Notes: a model not told the origin generated them from the letters alone. Counted from the stretch's first letter, positions 7,642 through 15,588 are shown. The stretch is 23,548 nucleotides of DNA from an uncultured Erysipelotrichaceae bacterium (GCA_944325295.1 CALUZL010000001.1:1-23548), one strand, 5' to 3'. Translations and numbers: made by a program.

Positions 7642-7670
7642 TTGTAAGAGCTGAATTTGCGGATTATAAT
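7642..7670 (+). promoter_or_regulatory. Sigma-A type promoter for the M24 peptidase
   Basis: TTGTAA (7642-7647), a 17-base spacer, and a consensus TATAAT (7665-7670). The gene's ribosome site, AAAGGAG, follows near 7698. Confidence 0.7.
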
Positions 7671-7709
7671 CTTATTATAAATCGCTTACCGAGCGGAAAG
7701 GAGAACAGC

Positions 7710-8879
7710 ATGTTAAGCAAAAGAAGAGAAAAATGTCTAAAAGCGGTCAGGGAAAAAGGCTATGACGGTGTCCTTTTTGCCCTAGGTCCTAATTTCCAAT
7801 ACCTGTCAGAATCACATAGTTGTCTGTGGCAGCGAAATGCGATGAACACTTTTGCCAAGATCTCCGGCGCTTCGATCATGCCGGAGGCTCTCGTCTTTAT
7901 GGACAGTGAAGGTCAGACGACGATACTGAGCATTCCTAAGCACAAAGATACTTTGAATTCGCTTTTAAATGAAGTCACAGTAAGCTATATGGATCAGTTT
8001 GAAGATGAACTATCGCACATCGTCACCGGCAAAAAGATCGGTATAAGCAGAGAGTGTGACAAGTGGCTCAAAGAAGTGCTTCACAATATCGATCCGGATA
8101 TCGAAGTCTTTGATGCCGATACTTTATTTGAAGATCTAAGGCGCATCAAAGATGAATCTGAGATCGCCCACATGCGAAAACTCGCCAAGTTTACCGATGA
8201 TGCGGTCATGTATGTCTGCAAGCACTTGAAACCGGGTATGACGATGTTTGAGGCGGAGCGCATGATCGTCGATTACGGTCTCATGCACGGCATGCAGGAT
8301 CTGTCTTTTTCACCGACTTGTGGGTTTAAGACTCGAAACACACCAAACGCCCAAAACATCGAACCTTTTGAAAATGAGAGAAGCTTAGTTGAAGGCACGA
8401 TGATCGCCTTTGATATCGGTTATATGGATCAGGGATATTGTTCCGACTGGGGACGCACGGTATATTATGGAAAAGCACCGGAACTAGTCAAAAAAGGTTA
8501 CGAAGCCCTGCAGGCAGCGCAAGTCTACATGGTCTCAAAGATCGAACCGCACAAGACCCGTTTTGGCGATCTTTACGGCTACATCTGTGACAAGTGTGAA
8601 GAGCTTGGCTATTATGACTACTTGCGCTTTAAAAGAGAAGAAGAGGGTGGAAACGGTCATCACATCGGCACAGAGACCCATGAGATGCCCTGGCTTAAAA
8701 ACGATGTCGATCTGATCTTGGAGCCGGGCATGATCTTTTGCAGCGAGCCGAAGATGTTCTTTAAGAATGAAGGTTATATGCGTGTCGAAGATATGATCTT
8801 GGTGACTCAAGACGGTGCTGAGTTTTTGACCATTTTCCCAAGAGATCTCTTTGAGATCGATTTTGCCAAAAACCTTTGA
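7710..8879 (+). CDS. M24-family metallopeptidase (Xaa-Pro aminopeptidase/dipeptidase-like)
   Basis: 389 residues, with a creatinase-like N-terminal domain (about 1-140) and a 'pita-bread' catalytic domain (about 150-385). All five metal ligands of the M24 fold are visible: D235 in AFDIGY, D246 in CSDWGR (the canonical 11-residue spacing), H317 in NGHHIG, E346 in CSEPK and E360 in RVEDM. These normally hold two Mn/Co ions and cleave Xaa-Pro bonds in cytosolic peptides. Creatinase-like or methyltransfer-related members share the fold, so the substrate is inferred. It has its own promoter and a strong terminator, so it is probably monocistronic. AAAGGAG precedes the ATG. Confidence 0.85.
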   Translation: MLSKRREKCLKAVREKGYDGVLFALGPNFQYLSESHSCLWQRNAMNTFAKISGASIMPEALVFMDSEGQTTILSIPKHKDTLNSLLNEVTVSYMDQFEDELSHIVTGKKIGISRECDKWLKEVLHNIDPDIEVFDADTLFEDLRRIKDESEIAHMRKLAKFTDDAVMYVCKHLKPGMTMFEAERMIVDYGLMHGMQDLSFSPTCGFKTRNTPNAQNIEPFENERSLVEGTMIAFDIGYMDQGYCSDWGRTVYYGKAPELVKKGYEALQAAQVYMVSKIEPHKTRFGDLYGYICDKCEELGYYDYLRFKREEEGGNGHHIGTETHEMPWLKNDVDLILEPGMIFCSEPKMFFKNEGYMRVEDMILVTQDGAEFLTIFPRDLFEIDFAKNL

Positions 8880-8901
8880 TAAAAAAAGAAAACGAAAGAT
8901 G

Positions 8902-8937
8902 AAAAAGGATGGAAAAATGTTTAGCACCATCCTTTTT
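8902..8937 (+). terminator. Rho-independent terminator after the peptidase gene
   Basis: AAAAAGGATGG (8902-8912) and CCATCCTTTTT (8927-8937) form an 11-bp stem with a 14-base loop; the T tract is part of the 3' arm. Confidence 0.8.
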
Positions 8938-8952
8938 AAGTTTAAGCCCCGA

Positions 8953-8980
8953 TGTGAACGATCATCGCCTATGGTATAAT
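8953..8980 (+). promoter_or_regulatory. Extended -10 promoter for the membrane-protein operon
   Basis: TGGTATAAT (8972-8980) is a consensus extended -10. The -35 candidate TGTGAA (8953-8958, 16-base spacer) is weak, as usual for extended -10 promoters. AAAGGAG follows at about 8986. Confidence 0.65.
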
Positions 8981-9000
8981 TATTAAAAGGAGATATATCT

Positions 9001-9729
9001 ATGGATAGCAAGAAATTATCAAAGGATCTATTCTATCTGTTTGTCTTGTCGGTCGTTGCCACTGTGGCAAATATCCTTACAAGCGATCAGGTATCAGAAT
9101 CACTCCCGGCTTTGAGCAATATCGGGAATGTGGCCACTTTAGTGTGCAGTATCATCTATATATTCCTATTGTGGAGCTTGTCGAATTTTAGTGGCTATTA
9201 TAAAAAGGCGGCTATATGGAAGATTTTGACTATTTTGATCGACGTCATCTTAGTATCAGGGATCATTGGCCTTTTCTTTGCCTATAGCAGCAGCTTATCA
9301 CACCACAGTTCATTTGACAGTGTACTCGGTGGACTGGCTGCTTCGGTTGGCTTTGCGGGCGTGCTTGCCATTGTCGCGTCGATCTTATTGCTCATCTTTG
9401 GGTTATGTGCTACGCGCAATGAATATAAAGCTCATGGTGAAGTGATGATACCATATGACAGCTCATATGAGCCAAAGTGGCATAAACTATGGAAGTACAC
9501 GGTATGGTCGACTATCGCAATGATCGTCGCCTTAGTCGTCATGATCTTAGCGCTATTTTCAAAAGGCTGGGGCTTGATAAGTCTTGGTACAGCGGTCGTG
9601 ATGCTGGCGGGAATCGCGATGCTTGTGACATCGATCTATAAGCTCATCTATCTTTACCGTATGAGCAAGATCATTGAAAATGCCGGCAGCGTCAGTGAGC
9701 AAATAGTGAGCGATCAAGACTTAAAATGA
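9001..9729 (+). CDS. Uncharacterised multi-pass membrane protein
   Basis: 242 residues with about six hydrophobic segments (near 12-30, 48-65, 78-98, 112-138, 158-180 and 188-212) and a short charged C-terminal tail. No enzyme motif or known domain was recognised. The ribosome site is AAAAGGAG with good spacing. It starts a three-gene operon and overlaps the next gene by 4 bases (ATGA), suggesting coupled translation. The layout of its last two helices, a basic 'WK' entry and a YLY-rich exit resembles the next gene's C-terminus, so the two may be diverged paralogues. No function is assigned. Confidence 0.7.
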   Translation: MDSKKLSKDLFYLFVLSVVATVANILTSDQVSESLPALSNIGNVATLVCSIIYIFLLWSLSNFSGYYKKAAIWKILTILIDVILVSGIIGLFFAYSSSLSHHSSFDSVLGGLAASVGFAGVLAIVASILLLIFGLCATRNEYKAHGEVMIPYDSSYEPKWHKLWKYTVWSTIAMIVALVVMILALFSKGWGLISLGTAVVMLAGIAMLVTSIYKLIYLYRMSKIIENAGSVSEQIVSDQDLK

Positions 9730-10337
9730 CCACTAAAGGTATCAAAGATAGATATCTCATACTGCTGATCATGGCCGTATTAATGCCACTTATCAGCTTT
9801 CTGGCGATCAGGATAGATGAACTCATCTACCTTGACTTTGCCATTAGGGTCGGCTATTGTATCGTCCTTTTCAGTCTTTGTAAGCTCAACAGGGATATGG
9901 GCATCGTTTCGATCTTTAAGCTCATCGGTGCTATGGCTTTTATTGCACCTTTTGCCCTGACAGCTTTAAAAACGGGTGATGAGACCGGCAGCATGCTGTA
10001 TGTGCTTGACAGCTTCTTTGGCGTGCTTGGCGGCATCATCTTGGCTTTGGGCCTTGCCCTGATCGGCTTTATCGGTGACATCTTAGAGTATTTGACCCAA
10101 GCCAAGATCGTTGAGGGTCGTGACGATAAGCTTTCCAAAGGTTGGAAGAGTTTATTATTTTGGCAGGGAATCCCACTTATCTTCCTTCTAGTTTGCACTA
10201 TCTTCTTTTCGGGTCTTTATCAGCTCGTTTTAGTGATCGCTGCTTACTATATCGCCACCTACCTTTATCTCATCGTCAAGATCTATTATCTTTTTAAGAC
10301 TTATCACCTGTTTAAAAGGTCAGCTGAGGACCTTTGA
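9726..10337 (+). CDS. Uncharacterised multi-pass membrane protein, possible paralogue
   Basis: 203 residues, about six hydrophobic segments, no catalytic motif recognised. Its start overlaps the previous stop (ATGA). The C-terminal pattern (GWKSLLFW, two helices, YLYLIVKIYYLF, basic tail) resembles the C-terminus of the preceding protein (LWKYTVW, two helices, YKLIYLYRM). Translation is presumably coupled. It is probably part of a membrane complex with its neighbours, which is inference from the operon only. Confidence 0.65.
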   Translation: MTTKGIKDRYLILLIMAVLMPLISFLAIRIDELIYLDFAIRVGYCIVLFSLCKLNRDMGIVSIFKLIGAMAFIAPFALTALKTGDETGSMLYVLDSFFGVLGGIILALGLALIGFIGDILEYLTQAKIVEGRDDKLSKGWKSLLFWQGIPLIFLLVCTIFFSGLYQLVLVIAAYYIATYLYLIVKIYYLFKTYHLFKRSAEDL

Positions 10338-10352
10338 TACGCTGAGGTATCT

Positions 10353-10823
10353 ATGTTAAACGAATCTTTAAAGGGTAAATCCAAATACTTAAAGATAGCC
10401 ATCTTCATTGTCGTCTTTGGCGTTTTGATCTTTGGTACAGTCGATCTTTTATTTGCTCACTTTAAAAAGGAAGCGCGCAAAAGTGAAGAGTTTGTTGAAG
10501 TTTGGAAGTTCTATAGATACGATGACAATACCGGCAAGATAGAAGATATCGGCTCTTATGACGTCAGCTATCATCCCGATGAGGCCAAAAGCGATGATAC
10601 TATAAAAGAGGGTTATGTCCTGATCGAGGGTCACAATATCGCTCTTAACGGTGATAGCGTATATGACAAACATCTTGAATTTTGTGAGTTCATGTCCTGT
10701 GTCTACATCTATGATGAAAGCAGTGTTTCCTATGTCGGGATCAGCCCTTACAATATCGAATATGACAATCTCATCCCTGAATACATCTTCACATCTAAAA
10801 GTGTCGCGCCCAATAAGCCTTAA
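10353..10823 (+). CDS. Small single-pass membrane-anchored protein of unknown function
   Basis: 156 residues. A basic N-terminus (KGKSKYLK) precedes one membrane helix at about 14-33, followed by roughly 120 mostly acidic, Tyr-rich residues with two Cys (in EFCEFMSCV). By the positive-inside rule the C-terminal part should be outside the cell, and the Cys pair could form a disulfide. No known domain was recognised. It starts 15 bases after the previous gene, behind GAGG, and ends the operon. No convincing terminator follows. Confidence 0.6.
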   Translation: MLNESLKGKSKYLKIAIFIVVFGVLIFGTVDLLFAHFKKEARKSEEFVEVWKFYRYDDNTGKIEDIGSYDVSYHPDEAKSDDTIKEGYVLIEGHNIALNGDSVYDKHLEFCEFMSCVYIYDESSVSYVGISPYNIEYDNLIPEYIFTSKSVAPNKP

Positions 10824-10854
10824 AGACGCAAGTTAAAGAAAGAGACTTTTGATA

Positions 10855-10884
10855 TTGCTTGAAGGGGCGATAAACGCTTATAAT
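10855..10884 (+). promoter_or_regulatory. Promoter for the PnuC-like gene
   Basis: TTGCTT (10855-10860), 18 bases, TATAAT (10879-10884). The leader to the ATG at 10924 is only about 33 bases and ends in GGGGAGG, leaving no room for a riboswitch. Confidence 0.6.
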
Positions 10885-10923
10885 TAACCAGGTTTAAAGG
10901 GGTCATATAGGGGAGGAAAAGGC

Positions 10924-12153
10924 ATGTCTGCTTTTTTTAAAAAGAATAGAGAACCTGATAAAAGGGTAAGAGTCATCGAACTTGGAGCTTTGGCATTGCT
11001 TATAATTGCTTCGATTTTTGCCTATGGTATCGGCCTTGATCGGGTCAATGCTTCTGTCGGCGAACTTGAATACGTTCAAAGTGTGATCATGCAGCGCGAA
11101 GATGCTGAGGCGTGTGATGGCGAAGAGCTGAGCGTTTGTGAAGTGACGTATTCTTCTGATGAGGGGTCACTTACCGTTTTATATCCTTACCAGGAATATA
11201 GCGAACTTGACGACAGCGAACTTTTAGCCTACAAGTATTTGGCACAAGATGGCCAAGTCCTTTTCTTTGATCACAAAGATGTGAGTATTGCTGAAGCCCA
11301 GAAGAGCTACAGTGCGATCATGGCCGATTCAATGATGGCGGTCTTCAACTTTGCTAATGCGGCAATGATACTGGCGATCTCGCTTGCGGTAATGTACCTT
11401 TTTGGCAAGCAGTTTACGACTTATGAAAAGTGCTGGTTTTTAAGCATCATGGTCTTGGCGATGATCTTTTCGGTCGTCTTTCCGGAAGAGAGTGCCAATG
11501 GCGTTAGCGGGATCATCATCATGTGGCTTTACTTGCTTGACACCTTCTTGAATATCCTGTGTGAACTTTTGATTTCAAAACAATCCCGTTACAATTTCTT
11601 GGTATCGGTATTTGTCGAGATCGTCGAGATCGTGATCTCACTGGTCTTGATGTATCGCTTTGCCACTTTGGCCGTGACCCTATTCTTCTGGTTACCGATC
11701 GACATCATCAGCTTTGTCAACTGGTCTAAACACAAAGATGCCAATGAAGACGAGCTCACGGTCGTAAGAAGACTTAAAGGCTGGCAAGAGGTCTTAGTCA
11801 TCATCGGTATCATCGTCTGGACGATCGGTATCGGCTATCTCATCAGCGGTCTTGATATCGCGACGGATTTTTATAGCGACCATGTCTTAGAGACAGCTAT
11901 CATCTACATCGATGCCTGTGCTTCAGCGGTGGGGATCGCCAACGGGCTATTCATCTTCTTTCGCTTTCGTGAGCAGTGGATCGCCTGGTATATCTGTTCG
12001 GCTTTAGAGGCGATCATCAATATCCTCTCCGGCCAGTATGTCTTGCTCATACTGAAACTTGGGTACTTCACCAACACGACCTACGGCTATATCAAATGGA
12101 CTAAGTATATAAAGAGCCATAATGTCGACCAAAAGGAGCTGACGATCTTTTAA
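10924..12153 (+). CDS. PnuC-like vitamin transporter with extracytoplasmic N-terminal extension
   Basis: 409 residues against roughly 230-260 for PnuC. The C-terminal half (about 165-405) carries PnuC-type features: several membrane helices, FWLPIDIISFVNW, and the closing pattern REQWIAWY...GQYVLLILKLGYF...YGYIKWTKY. PnuC proteins let nicotinamide riboside or related vitamins (thiamine, riboflavin in homologues) diffuse in, trapped by phosphorylation. The N-terminal part has a membrane helix at about 16-38, an acidic region (40-135) likely outside the cell, and a second helix at about 138-160. That extension is not part of the family as I know it. The gene is monocistronic with its own promoter. 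Substrate unknown; no riboswitch helps decide. Confidence 0.7.
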   Translation: MSAFFKKNREPDKRVRVIELGALALLIIASIFAYGIGLDRVNASVGELEYVQSVIMQREDAEACDGEELSVCEVTYSSDEGSLTVLYPYQEYSELDDSELLAYKYLAQDGQVLFFDHKDVSIAEAQKSYSAIMADSMMAVFNFANAAMILAISLAVMYLFGKQFTTYEKCWFLSIMVLAMIFSVVFPEESANGVSGIIIMWLYLLDTFLNILCELLISKQSRYNFLVSVFVEIVEIVISLVLMYRFATLAVTLFFWLPIDIISFVNWSKHKDANEDELTVVRRLKGWQEVLVIIGIIVWTIGIGYLISGLDIATDFYSDHVLETAIIYIDACASAVGIANGLFIFFRFREQWIAWYICSALEAIINILSGQYVLLILKLGYFTNTTYGYIKWTKYIKSHNVDQKELTIF

Positions 12154-12158
12154 TCGAC

Positions 12159-12187
12159 TTGTGGTTGTCGTTATAAATTGTTAAAAT
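12159..12187 (+). promoter_or_regulatory. Candidate promoter for efp
   Basis: TTGTGG (12159-12164), 17 bases, TAAAAT (12182-12187). A second -10-like TATAAA lies at 12172-12177, so the exact start is uncertain. AAAGGAG sits 7 bases before the efp ATG. Confidence 0.45.
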
Positions 12188-12218
12188 TATTAGGTAATAA
12201 AGATAAAGGAGTATAAAA

Positions 12219-12776
12219 ATGGCAATTGCAGCAGGAGATTTCAGAACAGGTTTGACTCTGATCGTCGATGACGATCCATGGCAGGTATTGGATTTTCAAC
12301 ATGTAAAGCCCGGTAAAGGTGCTGCTATCTTGAAGACCAAGATGAAGAATTTGAAGACCGGCAGTGTTCAAGAGCGCAACTTCAACGCTTCGACTAAATT
12401 TGAACAGGCCAATATCTCAAAAAAGGCTGCCCAGTATTCATATTCAGCAGATTCGGTCTACTATTTCATGGATTTAGAGACCTATGATACTTATGAACTA
12501 AATGAAGATCAGATCGGCTTCAACAAGTATTTCATCGTTGAAGGCTCAGAGGTGAACCTGATGTTTTTTGACGGGATGTTGCTTTCGGTATCGGTTCCGG
12601 AAAAAGTCGAACTAACCGTTACCGAGACGGATGCCGCAATCAAAGGTGCACCATCAAACCAGACCAAAGATGCGATCACGGAAACAGGACTTAAACTGCG
12701 TGTCCCGCAATTTATCGAACCGGGCGAAAAGATCGTCGTCTTTTCCGCTGACGGCAAGTATTCAGGAAGAGCTTAA
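12219..12776 (+). CDS. efp: Translation elongation factor P
   Basis: 185 residues, full length for EF-P. It has three beta-barrel domains: KOW-like (about 1-62), OB (about 65-126) and C-terminal OB (about 130-185), ending with the family's SADGKYSGR pattern. EF-P binds between the P and E sites of stalled ribosomes and speeds formation of Pro-Pro bonds. The tip loop is VKPGKGAA with K33 at the position that is lysylated in E. coli and amino-pentanolylated in B. subtilis. No modification enzyme is encoded in this window. In many Bacillota efp follows an Xaa-Pro peptidase gene; here an M24 peptidase lies about 3.3 kb upstream with other genes between. A hairpin terminator overlaps the stop. Confidence 0.95.
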   Translation: MAIAAGDFRTGLTLIVDDDPWQVLDFQHVKPGKGAAILKTKMKNLKTGSVQERNFNASTKFEQANISKKAAQYSYSADSVYYFMDLETYDTYELNEDQIGFNKYFIVEGSEVNLMFFDGMLLSVSVPEKVELTVTETDAAIKGAPSNQTKDAITETGLKLRVPQFIEPGEKIVVFSADGKYSGRA

Positions 12777-12787
12777 AAGCTCTTTTT
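12767..12787 (+). terminator. Terminator overlapping the efp stop codon
   Basis: AAGAGC (12767-12772) pairs with GCTCTT (12779-12784); the TAA stop is in the TTAAAA loop and Ts continue to 12787. It ends only 7 bases before the next start codon. Confidence 0.65.
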
Positions 12788-12794
12788 CAATTGT

Positions 12795-13544
12795 ATGAGG
12801 AAGGTTGCTTTAGTGACCGGTGGCGCCAGGGGGATCGGTGGCGCTATCGTAGAAGAACTCGCTAAGATGGGTATCGATGTCGTCATCAACTATTTGACTT
12901 CAAAGGAAGCGGCTGAAAAACTAAAAGCGAAGATCGAAAAAGAGTATGGTGTAAGATGTCTTACTTATAAATGCGATGTCAGCAAGGAAGCTGAGGTCGA
13001 TAAGATGGTCGAATTTATTGAAAGCGAACTCGGCAGTGTCGATATCTTAGTAAACAATGCCGCGATCGATCTTTCAAACCTCTTTCATCTCAAGACGGCA
13101 CAAGAGTTTCGCAAGACCTTTGATGTCAATGTCGTCGGGGCTTTTATCTGTGCTAAAAGAGTTTATCGCAACATGTTAAAAAAAGAGTATGGCCGCATCA
13201 TAAACATCGCATCGACAAACGGTATAAATACTTACTATCCGATGTGTATCGACTACGACGCCTCAAAGGCGGCCCTGATCACTCTGACGCACGATCTGGC
13301 TTTTGAGTTTGCTCCGTATATCAATGTCAACTGTATCGCTCCGGGCTTTATCGGAACAGAAAAGGAGCTCGAGGGCTATGACGAAGAATTTTTGAAGAGT
13401 GAAACCGAAAAGATAATGAAAAAAAGATATGGCGATCCCCAAGAAGTGGCTTATCTTGTCGCCTTTTTGGTAAGTGAAAAGGCAGACTTCATAAACAACA
13501 CCGTCATTCGGATCGATGGCGGCCAGATGGGAAGTGCCCTGTAA
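12795..13544 (+). CDS. Short-chain dehydrogenase/reductase (FabG-like)
   Basis: 249 residues, typical of classical SDR enzymes that use NAD(P)H to reduce or oxidise carbonyl/hydroxyl groups in the cytosol. The cofactor motif TGGARGIG is at about 8-15 and NNAA near 90. The catalytic residues are S140, Y154 and K158 (YDASK), with Ser-Tyr spacing one longer than E. coli FabG. The C-terminal RIDGGQ motif is present. Closest in style to 3-oxoacyl-ACP reductase, but no fatty-acid genes are nearby, so the substrate is unknown. ATG 12795 is forced by the fold, yet the eight bases before it (AATTGT...) hold no Shine-Dalgarno and the efp terminator ends just upstream. Confidence 0.85.
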   Translation: MRKVALVTGGARGIGGAIVEELAKMGIDVVINYLTSKEAAEKLKAKIEKEYGVRCLTYKCDVSKEAEVDKMVEFIESELGSVDILVNNAAIDLSNLFHLKTAQEFRKTFDVNVVGAFICAKRVYRNMLKKEYGRIINIASTNGINTYYPMCIDYDASKAALITLTHDLAFEFAPYINVNCIAPGFIGTEKELEGYDEEFLKSETEKIMKKRYGDPQEVAYLVAFLVSEKADFINNTVIRIDGGQMGSAL

Positions 13545-13549
13545 GTGAA

Positions 13550-13571
13550 AAAACGCCCGGTGGGTGTTTTT
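13550..13571. terminator. Bidirectional terminator between convergent genes
   Basis: AAAACGCCC (13550-13558) pairs with GGGTGTTTT (13562-13570) around a GGT loop, with one G-T pair. Ts follow on the forward strand and six Ts on the reverse strand (13548-13553). It serves the SDR gene and the converging PLP-enzyme gene. Confidence 0.8.
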
Positions 13572-14820
13572 AGTTTTTAAGATTTGAAAGTGCTAATAAG
13601 ATCGAAAGCTTGCCATACTCTAAAGTCAAACCGCCCTGCATATAGAGCCGGTATGGTTCGATGACGGGTGCGTCGGCACTCAGTTCGATCGTACTGCCTT
13701 GTGTGAAACTGCCGGCAGCCATGACTTCATTGAAAGGATATCCGGGCATTGGTGCACTCATCACTTTGACAAACGAATCGATCGGGCTTGACGATTGGAT
13801 GCCTTGGGTAAAGGCGGTGAGTCTTTCCTCATCTTTTAATTCCAGAGTTTGGATGATATCGGTTCGTTTTTCGTCATATCTCGGAAAGACTTTGTCATAG
13901 CCGAGCTTTTCGAGCATATAGGCCGCAAACACGACTGTCTTTAAGGCATTGCGGACAGCGTTTGGCGCCATGAAGATACCTTTGAAGAAACTCAGGTTCT
14001 GATTAAAGTTGGCACCGAGATCCTTGCCGATCCCCGGGGCAGTGAGCCTTTCGGCGACCATGTGGATGAGATCTTTTCTGCCGCCGATATAACCGCCTGT
14101 CGCAGCGATGCCGCCACCGAGGTTTTTCATGAGTGAACCGATGACGATATCTGCTCCGACATGGCCCGGTTCCATCCTTTCGACAAGTTCGCCATAACAG
14201 TTGTCGACAGCGATGATGACATCTTTATCGACGCTGCGGATTGTTTTGATGATTGCAGCGATCTTGGCGATTGACAGGGAATCACGATCGGCATACCCGC
14301 GTGACCTTTGGATCTCAATGACCTTTATCGGTCCTTCTTTAAGTCTTTTAATGATCGCCGGTCCATCAAAATCGTTATCGACCAGATCGATCTGTTCGTA
14401 TTTGACGCCATGGGCTTTTAATGATTGGCTGGAGTCGCCATATATCCCGATCATCTCTTGCAGAGAATCATAAGGAGTGCCGTTTATCGATAAGAGGACG
14501 TCACCGTTTTTCAAAAGAGCGCTGAGGGCCAAGTAGATGGCATTGGTACCGCTCATGATCTGCGGCCTTACCAGTGCATCTTCACAACCCAGCACTCTGG
14601 CGAAGATCCTTTCGAGTTTGTCACGTCCTTCGTCATAGTTTCCATAGCCGTTGATATCGGCAAAATCACTGTAGGAAACCCGGTTTTCGATAAAAGCTTG
14701 TAAGACACGGTCTGAATTGTACAGGCAGATATCATCGATATCGTCATAGATCGCTTTTAAAGCTTCGTTTGCCTCATCGGCAAGTTTCAGCAGATCTTTA
14801 TTTACTGAATCTAAAATCAT
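13570..14820 (-). CDS. PLP-dependent enzyme, methionine gamma-lyase/'aluminium resistance' family (YnbB-like)
   Basis: 416 residues, normal for the family related to B. subtilis YnbB. The fold is a type I aminotransferase. The PLP-binding Lys is K232 in GSLMKNLGGG, preceded by the cofactor Asp in IAVDNCYGE. RPQIMSGTNAIYLAL near residues 85-100 is the family's phosphate-binding segment, and IQRSRGY is also characteristic. It probably breaks C-S or C-gamma bonds of sulfur amino acids. The 'aluminium resistance' name comes from an early phenotype and need not reflect function. ATG 14820 is chosen over GTG 14823 because GGAGG is 6 bases away rather than 3. It has its own -10. Confidence 0.85.
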   Translation of the reverse strand: MILDSVNKDLLKLADEANEALKAIYDDIDDICLYNSDRVLQAFIENRVSYSDFADINGYGNYDEGRDKLERIFARVLGCEDALVRPQIMSGTNAIYLALSALLKNGDVLLSINGTPYDSLQEMIGIYGDSSQSLKAHGVKYEQIDLVDNDFDGPAIIKRLKEGPIKVIEIQRSRGYADRDSLSIAKIAAIIKTIRSVDKDVIIAVDNCYGELVERMEPGHVGADIVIGSLMKNLGGGIAATGGYIGGRKDLIHMVAERLTAPGIGKDLGANFNQNLSFFKGIFMAPNAVRNALKTVVFAAYMLEKLGYDKVFPRYDEKRTDIIQTLELKDEERLTAFTQGIQSSSPIDSFVKVMSAPMPGYPFNEVMAAGSFTQGSTIELSADAPVIEPYRLYMQGGLTLEYGKLSILLALSNLKN

Positions 14821-14826
14821 CACATT

Positions 14827-14831
14827 CCTCC
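14827..14831 (-). promoter_or_regulatory. Ribosome binding site of the PLP-enzyme gene
   Basis: GGAGG on the reverse strand, 6 bases from ATG 14820 but only 3 from GTG 14823, favouring the ATG. Confidence 0.65.
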
Positions 14832-14846
14832 GAAAATCACAGTGCT

Positions 14847-14852
14847 ATTATA
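14847..14852 (-). promoter_or_regulatory. -10 element of the PLP-enzyme gene
   Basis: A consensus TATAAT on the reverse strand, 27 bases ahead of the start codon. No good -35 is visible at 16-18 bases. The surrounding TATTATAATA is nearly palindromic. Confidence 0.4.
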
Positions 14853-14893
14853 ATACTAAAGAATCCGGAATTTCTAAAGCTTTAAAAGGACAT

Positions 14894-14920
14894 AAAAAAA
14901 CGCGGGCACTGTCCGCGTTT
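14894..14920 (-). terminator. Terminator of the HdeD-like gene
   Basis: Reverse strand: AAACGCGG (14920-14913) and CCGCGTTT (14905-14898) form an 8-bp GC-rich stem, followed by Ts to 14894. It lies just past the stop codon at 14926. Confidence 0.85.
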
Positions 14921-14925
14921 GGAAC

Positions 14926-15486
14926 TTAGTTTTCGATATCCTTGTAGAAATCTTTGAACTTCTTGGCAAGATATAAGGTCACATAGAGATCGGAGATACC
15001 ACTATAGATAAGACCGATACCGATGATCATAAACATTACACTGGCAGCGCCAAAGGGATCAAAGAGGATGACGATACCGAAGATGATGTCAATTATAGCC
15101 AAGATGATGTAGAGCAATGAATCCTTATAACCTAACCTCTTGGCATCGATACCGTCTTGAAGCTTTGAGAAACCGCTGAACAAGACAGCTATACCGAGGA
15201 TCAAAGGTATAAGTGAGATAAAGAAGGTCGGTTTAAAAAGGATCAGGATACCGAGCGTCATGACGACGATCCCGATGAGGAAATCATTGCGATAATAACT
15301 CTCTTTGAGATCCATCGTAAAGTAGCGGATGATACTGAAAAGACCGCCGACACAAGCAGTGATGCCGATCATCGTCACTAAGACGCTAAGCGATAAGGTT
15401 GGAAACAGTAAAAGTAAGATACCCAAGATGATCATTAAGATACTGCTGATGATGCTGTTCCACTTTAAATCTTTTAAAAATTGCAT
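14926..15486 (-). CDS. HdeD/DUF308-family membrane protein
   Basis: 186 residues with six regularly spaced hydrophobic helices arranged as three repeated two-helix units. Each unit has the pattern 'ILGILLLLFPTLSLSVL', 'TLGILILFKPTFFISL' and 'IIFGIVILFDPFGAASV' (Gly, aromatic, Pro). This repeat is diagnostic of the HdeD/DUF308 family. E. coli HdeD is linked to acid resistance, but the Bacillota members have no established role. AGGAGA precedes the ATG. The gene is monocistronic with a leader of about 95 bases and diverges from the tungstate operon. Confidence 0.8.
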   Translation of the reverse strand: MQFLKDLKWNSIISSILMIILGILLLLFPTLSLSVLVTMIGITACVGGLFSIIRYFTMDLKESYYRNDFLIGIVVMTLGILILFKPTFFISLIPLILGIAVLFSGFSKLQDGIDAKRLGYKDSLLYIILAIIDIIFGIVILFDPFGAASVMFMIIGIGLIYSGISDLYVTLYLAKKFKDFYKDIEN

Positions 15487-15588
15487 ATAATTCTCCTAAA
15501 GCTGATGCTTTTTTGGCTGGAATGTTTTTTGGACATTTGAGCAAGCCGTTTTGATAAACGACTTATAAGATCTCTCTTACCTGACTTC

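Noticed and set aside
7566..7709. Possible small RNA in the XRE-peptidase intergenic region
   Set aside because: No terminator hairpin is present and the bases are accounted for by two promoters and the tandem motif.
8535..9011. Reverse-strand open frame of 158 codons opposite the M24 peptidase
   Set aside because: It is a shadow of the peptidase gene, has no ribosome site or domain, and spans the terminator and promoter regions.
10885..10923. NAD+ or other vitamin riboswitch ahead of the PnuC-like gene
   Set aside because: The leader is about 33 bases with no conserved aptamer features and consists mostly of the ribosome site.
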